The position numbers and the translations under genes are program-made. Of a DNA stretch of 33,513 bases, positions 9,027 to 17,069 are shown one piece after another. Position 1 is the stretch's first letter. The number at the start of each line of letters is the position of its first letter. The stretch is from contig CAJTRF010000009.1 of assembly GCA_910578525.1 (NCBI GenBank), forward strand, positions 1 to 33,513, in the 5' to 3' direction. The DNA is from an uncultured Mycoplasmatales bacterium. Lineage in GTDB: Bacteria; Bacillota_I; Bacilli_A; Mycoplasmatales; Mycoplasmoidaceae. Under the pieces are notes generated by a model that was given only the letters and a program-made list of their open reading frames with translations, searched no databases and was not told the DNA's origin.

Positions 9027-11027
9027 ATGAAATACGTATTAAAAAGAGATGAAAGAAGAGTAAAATTTAATGAAGAAAAAATTGAAAATGCTTTAATTAA
9101 AGCTGTTTCAGGAAGCGGGATTGATGTTCCATTTACTGAAATTATTAATGTTAAGAATTCAGTATTAGAAAGAATTAATGCATTAAGAGATGAAGATGTT
9201 ATTAGTGTTGAAGAAATTCAAAACTTAGTTGTTGAAACGTTAAAAGACAATAAACATTCTGATTTAGCTCAATCATATGATACATATAGACGTGAAAGAA
9301 CAAGACAACGTGAAGTTAAGTCTGAAATCATGCAAACTATTCACAAGATTGGTGTTGAAACAGATCGTGATAATGCCAATGTTGGTAATAACTTCTCTGC
9401 TAAATTATTACGTATTGCTTCAGAATCTAACAAATGACATATTTTATTATCTGTATTACCAAAAGAATTAGCACGTGCTCATGAAGTTGGTGATTTATAT
9501 ATTCACGACTTAGATTCATATAACTTAACAGTTAATTGTTTACATATTCCTACATCTAAGTTATTAAGAGAAGGATTCAATACAGGATATGGTACTATTA
9601 ATCCACCTAAACATATTGAAGTTGCTGCAGAATTACTATGTATTATTCTTCAATCAACTCAAAACGATATGTTTGGTGGACAATCACACCCTAACTTTGA
9701 TAATGATTTAGCTCCTTATGTTAAATTGACTAGAAACCAAATTAGAAAAGAATGTGAAGAAATTGGTGTACCAGCTGATAGATTAGAAGAAGTAACTAAT
9801 AAATTATTATTTAAAAAACTTCGTCAAGCTATGCAAGCTGTTGTGTTTAATTTAAACACAATGCATTCACGTGCAGGAAGTCAAGTTCCATTCTCATCTA
9901 TTAACATAGGTATTCCTAGATCTGACGAAGCAGCAATGGTTTGTCAAGCTTTCTTAGAAGAATACAACAAAGGTATGGGACAAGGTGAACAACCAATCTT
10001 TCCTAACATTATCTTTAGAGTTAAAAAAGGTGTTAACCGTGAAACAACTGATCCATATTACTACTTATTCCAATTAGCTTGCCACGTAGCAGCTAACAGA
10101 ATGAACCCAACATTCATGAATATTGATTCAGACTTCAACAAGAAATATTATGATATGGGTATTTTACCTGCAACCATGGGATGTAGAACATATTTATGTT
10201 CTAATATTAACGGTCAACCTGGTGTTGAAGGACGTGGAAACAATGCTCCTGCAACAATCAATTTAGTAAGACTTGGTATTAAAGCTAAAAAAGATATTAA
10301 TAAGTTCTTTGAATTATTTGATAACATGATTGATCTTGCTGAAAAACAATTGTTACACAGATTTGAAGTTTTATGTAAATTAAAAGTTAAAGATTTACCT
10401 TTTGTTGCTGGTCAACACTTAATGATGGGTAGTGAAAACTTGGGACCTAATGATTCAATTAAACCAATTATGTTAAATGGTACATGAGGTATTGGATTCA
10501 TTGGTCTTGCTGAAACATTAAAATTATTAACAGGTAAACACCACGGTGAATCTAAAGAATCACAGGAATTAGGTATTAAGATTGTTACTCACTTAAGGGA
10601 ACGTTGTGATAAATTAACTCAAAAACACAAAATGAACTTTAGTTGTTATGCAACACCAGCTGAAGGATTATCAGGCAAATTCACAGTATTAGATCAAAAA
10701 TTCTATGGAGACATTCCATGAATTACAGATAAAAACTTCTATACAAACAGTTTCCATGTTCCAGTAGATTATCCTATTTCAATTGCTGAAAAATTAGCAA
10801 TTGAAGCTCCGTACCATGCATTATGTAATGCAGGGCACATTTCATATGTTGAATTTGATAACTACCCAACTGGCGAACAAATTGAAAAAGTTATTCGTTG
10901 AGCTTACTCAAATACTAACATTAACTATGTAGGTATCAACTTCCACATTCGTTATTGTAGAGAATGTGCTAGAAGAAGAAATGCTGAACAAATAGAAAAG
11001 AGACAAAAACAACTTTGCGACTGTTAA
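9027..11027 (+). CDS. nrdD: Anaerobic ribonucleotide reductase large chain lacking its glycyl-radical domain
   Basis: Class III ribonucleoside-triphosphate reductase, reducing NTPs to dNTPs under anaerobiosis. The 666 residues begin with an ATP-cone allosteric domain (about 1-100). The barrel has the active-site cysteines NCLHIP (C171) and MGCRTYL (C386). The end of the protein is unusual. It stops after the first zinc-ligand pair (CREC, C644/C647) and a terminal CDC, without the second CxxC and without the R-x-x-G-Y-L glycyl-radical motif that normally closes NrdD. No frameshift restores them within the gene. Both occur instead in the 66-residue gene at 11641. TGA codons are Trp throughout. 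nrdG follows after 3 nt. Confidence 0.93.
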
Positions 11028-11030
11028 GTT

Positions 11031-11540
11031 ATGGCTGACAAAATCAGATTAGCAGGAATAGCACAACAAAGCCTTGTTAATGGTAAAGGCTTAAGAAAAG
11101 TTTACTTTTCTCAAGGGTGCACACATCATTGTAAAAATTGTTTTAATCCAGAAACATGACCGTTTGTAGGCGGACAAGAATTTGAAATGGATGATTTATT
11201 ACATAAATTATCTATTGAAACATATTTGGATGGCGTTACTTTTAGTGGTGGCGACCCATTTCAACAAGCAGATAAATTTGCTTATATGGCTATTAAAATT
11301 CGTCAAATGGGGTTTAACATTTGAAGTTATACAGGATATAAATTTGAAGAGTTATTAGAATTAGCCAAAACAGATAAGAATATAGATACTATGTTGCACA
11401 ACATAGATGTTATAGTAGATGGCGAGTTTGTTCAAGAGTTATATGATGAACATTTAAAGTTTAGAGGTTCATCAAATCAAAGAATTATTGATGTACCAAA
11501 AAGTTTAGAAACTAATTCAATAGTAACACTAGATTTTTAA
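11031..11540 (+). CDS. nrdG: Anaerobic ribonucleotide reductase activase
   Basis: A radical-SAM enzyme that installs the glycyl radical on class III ribonucleotide reductase. The cluster motif CTHHCKNC (C30, C34, C37) is followed by NPETW, and the SAM-binding FSGGDPF comes later. At 169 residues it has the usual NrdG size. The ATG lies 3 nt after the nrdD stop, indicating an operon. TGA codons at 11158, 11323 and elsewhere read as Trp, so no single standard-code frame covers it. Its target glycine here is predicted to lie in the separate small protein encoded at 11641-11841, not in the main NrdD chain. Confidence 0.93.
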
Positions 11541-11580
11541 GGGATTTAATTTTATTAAAAATTTTTAGTGCATGAAATAC

Positions 11581-11606
11581 ACACTTAGTCTAAAAAGTGT
11601 TATACT
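11581..11606 (+). promoter_or_regulatory. Promoter and ACACTT/AAGTGT inverted repeat before the radical-domain gene
   Basis: An extended -10 (TGTTATACT, box at 11601-11606) lies between nrdG and the radical-domain gene, 34 nt before its ATG. Ending just before the box is an inverted repeat, ACACTT (11581-11586) and AAGTGT (11595-11600) with an 8-nt spacer. Its ACAC/GTGT ends recall NrdR boxes, but the 20-bp spacing differs from the 16-bp NrdR consensus, so the regulator is uncertain. Confidence 0.5.
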
Positions 11607-11640
11607 AACATATGTAAAAATAAAAGGAGTAGAAAAAATA

Positions 11641-11841
11641 ATGAAACAAGTTAACCAAGTTACTTACTTAAGCCCATCTGATAAATCTTGCCCAATCTGT
11701 GGATCACACGATATTCAATCAGTTAGTCGTATTACTGGATACTTATCATTAGATGAAAGATTCGGTTCAGGTAAAGTTGCAGAAAGAAGCTCAAGAGTAA
11801 GTCACAACAACGATTGCCACGAAAAAGTTTATAACAAGTAG
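11641..11841 (+). CDS. Stand-alone glycyl-radical domain of anaerobic ribonucleotide reductase
   Basis: A 66-residue protein that matches the extreme C-terminus of normal NrdD. CPICGSHDI (C17, C20) is the second half of the NrdD zinc site. SRITGYLS (residues 29-36) is the glycyl-radical loop with G33 as the radical glycine. DERFGSGKVAE and SRVSH are the typical NrdD tail. The main NrdD chain (9027-11027) ends just before this region, so together they make 732 residues, a normal full length. AAAGGAG before the ATG and its own extended -10 give strong independent expression; a terminator follows. NrdG would activate G33 in trans or in a complex with NrdD. The nearest analogue is GrcA/YfiD, the spare radical domain of pyruvate formate-lyase. 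Confidence 0.9.
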   Translation: MKQVNQVTYLSPSDKSCPICGSHDIQSVSRITGYLSLDERFGSGKVAERSSRVSHNNDCHEKVYNK

Positions 11842-11862
11842 TCTTTTTCTATTCTAGAGTTA

Positions 11863-11895
11863 AAAAAAATAACCATTGATAGTGGTTATTTTTTT
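11863..11895. terminator. Bidirectional terminator between the nrd locus and the DUF3137 gene
   Basis: A perfect 13-bp stem (AAAAAAATAACCA against TGGTTATTTTTTT) with a 7-nt loop. A and T tracts flank it on both sides, so it can stop transcripts from both directions. The TAA of the minus-strand DUF3137-like gene lies in its right arm. Confidence 0.85.
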
Positions 11896-13535
11896 ATTTC
11901 ATTTATGATTTTGTCAATTGTTAGTTTAGTTGGTTTTGTTCTAAATAAACCATAGTATGTTCCGTTTGTTAATTTTCCATTGTCAAAATCTTTTTGTTTA
12001 TATTTATCGATTCCATTTATTTGAAGCATATAACATAAAATGTATTTTGGTTTAAAATCACGAACGATAACTGTTGTAGACCTACTTCCATGGGCACCAA
12101 CAGCAACTGCTGGAACTGCTAATGGTACTGAATAGAAATACTTAATTGTGACATTAGAAATAAAACCATGGATTTCTTTAGAAATCTTAACACTATCAGT
12201 TTGTTTAGTTTCGATAATAACATTAGTTTCAAATTTAACATCAGCAAATACTTTTTTATAAATAGAATCTACAAAAGCTTCTGATTGAATAGAAGAAGAA
12301 ATAGGAATGTTTTTAGAAGGCAATTTATAGTCTTCTCTATAAAACAAAGGAAGACATGAAAAAGGAGATTGAAGCTTACTAAATCTAGTAATAAAATTAT
12401 TGATTTGAGTAAGTTTTACATCTTTCATTTCATCAAGATCATAAGAAGAACATTCAGTGAGTGTACCAAACGAGTAATTAATACAATCACTATTTAGTAA
12501 TTCTTTTAATTCATCTTCTTTTGATTTTCTTCTTCTAGAAGAAAGTTTTTTAATTTCAAATTGAGGTTTCTTTTGATAAGTAATTACATTATCACTATCT
12601 TTTAATAAAACAAAATCTGGATAAGTAGTTAATAAATTAACTATTTTTTCTTGAGTTAATACAGTGAATGCAACTCTAAATTGTTGTTCATCATTTCTAG
12701 AACAAACAAATTTTTTATCGAATTCTGGATTATCCATTGGTAACTGATCTTTGTTTTTTCTTTTAAACCAATGATGTTTTACTTCATTGTTTCCAATAAA
12801 AGACAAGTTTTTAACAAGATTAGTTTTAATTGCCATGTAATCATTAATCTTGTATACAGGGAATGGTCAATATACAATTGCCATGGCCATTTCTGTTCCA
12901 GTACCGTTTTGAGTACGGTAATGAATAGGGACTTCTTTAAAATATGGCATATCAATTCAAGATTGCATTTTACCTTTAGTAACAATGAATGGAGTGTTGT
13001 ACATTTCTCCAGAGACTAATTCACATATAGAAAAATCTTTGTCTTTATTAAATAAAGGAATAATTGAATCACTAAAGTTTTCTCATAATGGAATGTGTTC
13101 ATAAGAAAGAGTTGGAGAAAACTTAAAATCTTCAAATGATTTATTTAAAACATTTTCAATTACTCCATATGAACTATATAGTTTGTATAAAGGTTCAAGT
13201 TGTTTTTGTAATCTATTTTCTAGATCGTTCAATTCTTTGTTTTGAGCTTCAATTTTTGGAGTAATGTTTTTTATTTGATTATTAAGAATAAAATAAGGAA
13301 AAATTAATCAAATAAAAATTCATTTCAAAACATTTTTAATTCTTCTTGTTTTTTCTAATTTAGCAGTGTTATCATATAAATCATAATATTTAGTTGCTAA
13401 TTCTTTATTTTCTGATTTATTAATATTAGACTTATTTAATAAGTCATCAAAGTATTGATTAAAAAGTTTCTCAGCTTCTATTGTGATTTTATTACTATCT
13501 TCACTATTAGAAATCTGGGGATTTAATTGAGACAT
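11886..13535 (-). CDS. DUF3137-like membrane protein
   Basis: A 549-residue protein made of several standard-code pieces joined by TGA-coded Trp; I checked the frame codon by codon from 12837 to 13322 and found no stop. A charged cytoplasmic N-terminus of about 70 residues (MSQLNPQISN) is followed by a hydrophobic segment (WIFIWLIFPYFIL). Then comes a coiled-coil-like stretch (KELNDLENRLQKQLE) and a long soluble domain containing GEMYNTPF and ending in a segment with YYGLFRTKPTKL. This is the architecture of DUF3137 proteins, which often sit beside LemA. The function is unknown. The ATG lies 7 nt after the lemA stop, with no strong ribosome site. Confidence 0.7.
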
Positions 13536-13542
13536 GATTTAA

Positions 13543-14190
13543 TTACTTATTAAGTTTTAGAGAAACGTCTTTTTGTTGCTCTTCACTTGCATTAAATAAC
13601 GCAAATGTGTGTAAACCTTGTTTTGTTGCAACAACTTTTGCAGGGAATGTGAATAATTCTTGGTTAAATTGAGTAACAACAGAGTTATATAGTCTACGAC
13701 TAGCAGCAATTTCTTGTTCTAAGTATTCTGCACTACTCATTAAATTTTTAATAGCTTCTGTAGAAGCGATCTTAGGGTAGTTTTCATAAGTTGCTAACAA
13801 TCTAGCAAATGCTGAATCAATTTTTTGGTTTGCTTCATTAAGATTGTCATCTGTAATTTTATAACTTCTTAATTTAGTAATATCTGATAATAAACCTTTT
13901 TCAAAGTCCATAGATGATTTAGTAGCATCTACTAATTTAACTAAAGTATCACGTCTTTGAGCTAGTTGAATTTGGATTCCACTAGCTTTTTCATTGATTT
14001 GCATTTGTAATCTATTGAATTTATTTTTCTTGGTAATAGAATAAATAAAAAATAAACCAATAGTTACAACTCCTAAAGCAACAAAACCAACTTTATCACC
14101 AGTTGAACAAGTGACATTTATTTGTCTGTTTTGAACATTTGGATTAAATCCTTTTGTTTGTTGTTCGTTTTCTCTTGTATCAATTAACAT
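13543..14190 (-). CDS. lemA: LemA family protein
   Basis: A 215-residue single-pass membrane protein. A polar N-terminal tail is followed by one membrane segment (VGFVALGVVTIGLFFIYSI) and the helical LemA domain, with QRRDTLVKLVDATK, the NLMSSAEYLEQEIAASRR region and YNSVVTQFNQELFTFPAKV. LemA proteins are widespread; their role is unclear and may involve envelope stress or membrane organisation. AGGAGAAA stands before the ATG and TATAAT slightly upstream. It is cotranscribed with the DUF3137-like gene, a pairing seen in other bacteria. It is divergent from the first small repeat gene at 14257. Confidence 0.9.
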   Translation of the reverse strand: MLIDTRENEQQTKGFNPNVQNRQINVTCSTGDKVGFVALGVVTIGLFFIYSITKKNKFNRLQMQINEKASGIQIQLAQRRDTLVKLVDATKSSMDFEKGLLSDITKLRSYKITDDNLNEANQKIDSAFARLLATYENYPKIASTEAIKNLMSSAEYLEQEIAASRRLYNSVVTQFNQELFTFPAKVVATKQGLHTFALFNASEEQQKDVSLKLNK

Positions 14191-14243
14191 AAATTTCTCC
14201 TAATATATTAGATTATATAATTTTTGGTATTTATTAACGACCC

Positions 14244-14370
14244 ATATAATGTAAATATGGGAAAATACCATCATCAAATTGAAAAACAAGAAACTAAAAC
14301 ATCAGGAATTGTTGATTTAGTCAAAGTCAAAAAAACATCCCGTGGTGGTAAAAAACCATCAAAAGTTTCT
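14244..14370 (+). repeat. Dispersed direct repeat, copy 1 (promoter plus head of the small gene family)
   Basis: A roughly 127-bp unit covering catATAATGTAAAT, the ATG and about 38 codons. It is estimated by eye at close to 90% identical to copies at 16215-16341 and 18715-18841. In each copy TATAAT ends exactly 6 nt before the ATG. Divergence begins sharply after the GGKKP codons. Confidence 0.85.
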
Positions 14371-14415
14371 AATCGTCAAATATTAGAACAAATTCTTAAT
14401 CGTTTAGATCAGTAA
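14257..14415 (+). CDS. Small conserved-head protein, copy 1 (prematurely stopped)
   Basis: A 52-residue product starting MGKYHHQIEKQETKTSG, with a lysine-rich GGKKPSK segment near residues 30-36. It belongs to a three-member family here (also 16228 and 18728) with a constant head of about 38 residues and a tail that differs. After the TAA (14413-14415) the same frame stays open for 37 more codons and ends NNLRTK, comparable to NNLK and NNLKE at the ends of the other two copies. A single nonsense change therefore probably shortened this copy. The start is the ATG 6 nt after TATAAT. The function is unknown. Confidence 0.65.
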   Translation: MGKYHHQIEKQETKTSGIVDLVKVKKTSRGGKKPSKVSNRQILEQILNRLDQ

Positions 14416-14529
14416 GATGTCTTCAACAAACAGCAAGATAAACGTTGAGAACACCAAGAAGAGTTTAATAATCAAATATTAACAACAATTAAAACAATTA
14501 TTAAAACCAACAACCTAAGAACTAAATAA
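14416..14529 (+). pseudogene. Former C-terminal tail of small-family copy 1
   Basis: In frame with the preceding gene, it reads DVFNKQQDKRWEHQ and ends NNLRTK before TAA. It is separated from the gene only by the TAA at 14413-14415, and no start or ribosome site of its own is visible. The ending agrees with the intact family members. Confidence 0.55.
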
Positions 14530-14697
14530 TCTTATTTTTGATAAAACTTGATTTATTTTTTTGTTAAATTTTTAATTCTTAACCACCTCTTAGTTGATAT
14601 TTATTATTAACAACTTGCTGATATGATAATGCTTAAAACACATAAATTATCTAAAATCAATTAGGGCATAATAACCCCACATCATATTAAGATAATA

Positions 14698-14703
14698 TAT
14701 AAT
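14698..14703 (+). promoter_or_regulatory. -10 box of the rubredoxin gene
   Basis: TATAAT, followed by GAGGTG (14710-14715) as a ribosome site 6 nt before the ATG. Nothing else is recognised in the 14530-14721 gap. Confidence 0.6.
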
Positions 14704-14721
14704 ATTATTGAGGTGAAAATT

Positions 14722-14853
14722 ATGGCAATTTATGTATGTGATTTATGCGGATGAGAATACGATGAAGCAAAAGAAGGACCTTTTGCTGACAAACCAGATT
14801 CTTATGTTTGTCCGGTTTGCCACGCTAGCAAATCACAATTCTCTAAAAAATAA
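14722..14853 (+). CDS. Rubredoxin
   Basis: A 43-residue one-iron electron carrier, slightly shorter than the usual 50-54. Two metal knuckles are present, VCDLCG (C6, C9) and VCPVCH (C30, C33), with the WEYDEAKEG and KPDSYVCPVC stretches typical of rubredoxins and rubredoxin-like domains. TGA encodes the Trp after CG. It is too short for most gene callers. GAGGTG precedes the ATG. It lies just upstream of the flavodiiron protein, its usual redox partner, but a hairpin between them lets the two be transcribed separately. Confidence 0.88.
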
Positions 14854-14873
14854 AAACAGATAAAGTTTCGTTC

Positions 14874-14911
14874 AAAAAATTATTAGTTTCTAATAATTTT
14901 TTGTTTTTTTT
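14874..14911 (+). terminator. Terminator after rubredoxin
   Basis: A 12-bp stem (AAAAAATTATTA against TAATAATTTTTT) with a GTTTC loop, then G and eight T. The stem is all A-T, so termination may be partial. Confidence 0.7.
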
Positions 14912-14937
14912 ATTAGTATTGTAGAAAGAAGAAAAAT

Positions 14938-16083
14938 ATGAACAAAATTTCAGAAAAGATTCATTATGTTGGAGTTAATGATTTAAAAATAGATTTATTT
15001 GAAGGACAATATAGAGTTCCTAACGGAATGTCTTATAACTCTTACATTTTATTAGATGAGAAAATTACTATTATGGATACTGTAGACCAACATTTTAGTA
15101 ACGAATGATTAAACAACATTAAAAAAGAAATTGGTGATAAAAAACCAAGTTATTTGATTGTTCAACATATGGAACCAGATCACTCAGGAAGTATTGCTAA
15201 TTTTTTAAAAGTTTATCCAGATACTACAGTTATAGGTAATGAAAAAACTTTTAAAATGATTGATCAATTTTTTCATTGTGAAATTAAGAACAAATTGATA
15301 GTTAAAGACAACGAATCATTATCTATTGGCCAACACAAATTAACATTTGTGTTTGCTCCGATGGTGCACTGACCAGAAGTTATGTTTACTTATGAATCTA
15401 CTGAAAAAGTGTTGTTTTCAGCAGATGCATTTGGTAAGTTTGGTGCATTAGGAACTAAAGATAATTGAGTAGATGAAGCAAGAAGATATTACATTGGTAT
15501 TGTTGGTAAATATGGACCTCAAGTTCAAAATGTTTTAAATAAAGCTAAACAAATTGATATTGCTACAATTGCTCCATTACATGGACCAGTATTAAATAGT
15601 GACTTAGGTAAATATCTAAATCTATATGATGTTTGATCTTCATATAAACCTGAAGAAGAAGGTGTTGTAATTTGTTACACTTCAGTGTATGGTAACACCA
15701 AAAAAGCAGTGATGTTATTGCAAGAGGAATTAACAAAAAATAATAAAAAAGTTATTGTTCATGATTTGGCTAGAGAGGATTTATCAGTTTGTTTGGTAGA
15801 TGCATTCAGATATTCTAAATTAGTATTAGCTACTACAACATACAATGCAAATCTATACCCATTTATGAATTTCTTTTTAGAAATTCTAGTTGAACACAAT
15901 TTTCAAAACCGTTCTGTTTCGTTAATAGAGAACGGCTCTTGATATCCAACTGCAGGTAATTTAATGAAAAAGAAATTAGAGAACTCTAAAAATTTAACTT
16001 ATATAGAGCCAAGCATCAAAATCTTATCATCTTTAACAAACGAAAATATCAACCAAATTAAAGAATTAGCTAAGAATTTGTAG
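14938..16083 (+). CDS. Flavodiiron protein (A-type)
   Basis: Reduces oxygen to water or nitric oxide to N2O with electrons from rubredoxin. The 381 residues have two domains. The metallo-beta-lactamase-like part carries the diiron ligands H77-x-E79-x-D81-H82 (HMEPDHSG), H144 (PMVHWP), D163 (SADAFG) and H215 (APLHGP), all in family order. The flavodoxin part begins near residue 245 with CYTSVYGNTKKA for FMN binding. TGA codons within are Trp. The ATG at 14938 is preceded by a weak GTAGAAAGAAG. With rubredoxin next to it, this is a complete oxygen/NO scavenging pair, which would protect the glycyl-radical reductase encoded a few kilobases upstream. Confidence 0.93.
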
Positions 16084-16214
16084 TTTAAATAAACTAAGGT
16101 TTACTCTGAATTTGATTATTTTTTTAAGCATATTGATTTACCAATTGATAATCCATATGATTGCAAAGTAAGCATTTAAAAAATTAAGGTATATCATAGT
16201 TTAAAAATAGAGTC

Positions 16215-16341
16215 ATATAATATAAATATGGGGAAATACCATTATCAAATTGAAAAACAAGAGACTAAAACATCAGGAATTGTTGATTTAGTTAAAGTTA
16301 AAAAAACTTCTTCTGGTGGTAAAAAACCATTAAAAGTTTCA
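16215..16341 (+). repeat. Dispersed direct repeat, copy 2
   Basis: Same unit as 14244-14370: TATAAT (16216-16221), 6-nt gap, ATG and about 38 conserved codons. Together with copy 1 it brackets the rubredoxin/flavodiiron cassette. Confidence 0.85.
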
Positions 16342-16494
16342 ACTCGTGATTTATTGTTAGGTTTTATTGATGAACAACGACAATTTAACAAACAAGTAAT
16401 TGTTCGTTTAGATAATGTTGAAGATATTCTTAAACGTCACGACAAAATCCTTGAACATCACGATCAAATCTTTAAGCGTAATAATTTAAAATAA
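16228..16494 (+). CDS. Small conserved-head protein, copy 2
   Basis: An 88-residue protein of the same family as 14257 and 18728. The head runs MGKYHYQIEKQETKTSGI to GGKKPLK. The tail is unique to this copy and looks like an amphipathic or coiled helix, with a near-repeated segment (LKRHDKILEHHDQIFKRNN). It ends NNLK like its relatives. There is no signal peptide or membrane segment and the protein is strongly basic. The leaderless promoter is part of the repeated unit. It ends 5 bases from the convergent restriction-type nuclease gene. I do not recognise the family. The constant head with a changeable tail recalls mycoplasma DUF16-like families, but no shared motif was seen. Confidence 0.75.
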   Translation: MGKYHYQIEKQETKTSGIVDLVKVKKTSSGGKKPLKVSTRDLLLGFIDEQRQFNKQVIVRLDNVEDILKRHDKILEHHDQIFKRNNLK

Positions 16495-16499
16495 AGTTT

Positions 16500-17069
16500 T
16501 TAAATGCTTTTTCTTAAAAAGTTAATAACATTTTTTTCTCATTCTCTTCTTTTTGGGTTAGAAATATAATTCATTTTATCGTTATACATAGCTCTTAAAT
16601 AAAAAGTTCAATCAGGTAAATTAAATTCTGTACTAAATGCTTTTGATACAATATCTTTTTGTTTATTCTCTCATTCCTTAACTTTTTCTTCAGTTCCATT
16701 TTCAACTTTATCATTTACTAAAAAGTATGTTATATCTTTTTCTTTTTCTTTAGAATATGCATAAATAACAATCACATTTGAATGTGGGAATCCGGAATTC
16801 CAAACAATTTTTTTATTTTTTGATGTTTTACATTCAATATTAATTGCGATTTTATATTCTTTTAATATGAAATCAGGATATTGTTGTGACCCATTTGGCT
16901 GATAAATGTATTTGATTTTATATTTATTAAATAATTCCTTAATATTTTCTTCAAAATGTTCTCCAGTTTTTTTCGATATTCTTTTAAAATTTATAGCAAA
17001 AATGAAATCATCTGATTTATGATTCAATAAATTTTTAAATAGATTTATTAATTTTACTTTTTTATTCAT
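16500..17069 (-). CDS. PD-(D/E)XK nuclease, probable type II restriction endonuclease
   Basis: A 189-residue protein with a nuclease core: GEHFEENIKELF helix, then YPDFIL (D66) and INIECKTSK (E79, K81), which together make a PD-x12-ExK motif. It lies directly downstream of, and overlaps by 16 nt, an EcoRI-type adenine methylase gene, so a restriction enzyme is the best reading; the recognition site is unknown. The start is the ATG at 17069, with AAGGAG 5 nt upstream; a GTG at 17075 lies inside that site and is rejected. TGA codons are Trp, and the frame runs to TAA at 16500-16502. Expression is probably coupled to the phase-variable methylase. Confidence 0.75.

Noticed and set aside
9027..11027. 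nrdD as several broken fragments or a pseudogene
   Set aside because: All interruptions are TGA at positions expected to be Trp; the frame is open from ATG to TAA. Only the radical domain is truly missing.
11572..11640. Longer start (11572) for the glycyl-radical domain gene
   Set aside because: The upstream codons cover the -10 box and the AAAGGAG site; the ATG at 11641 is at the right distance from that site.
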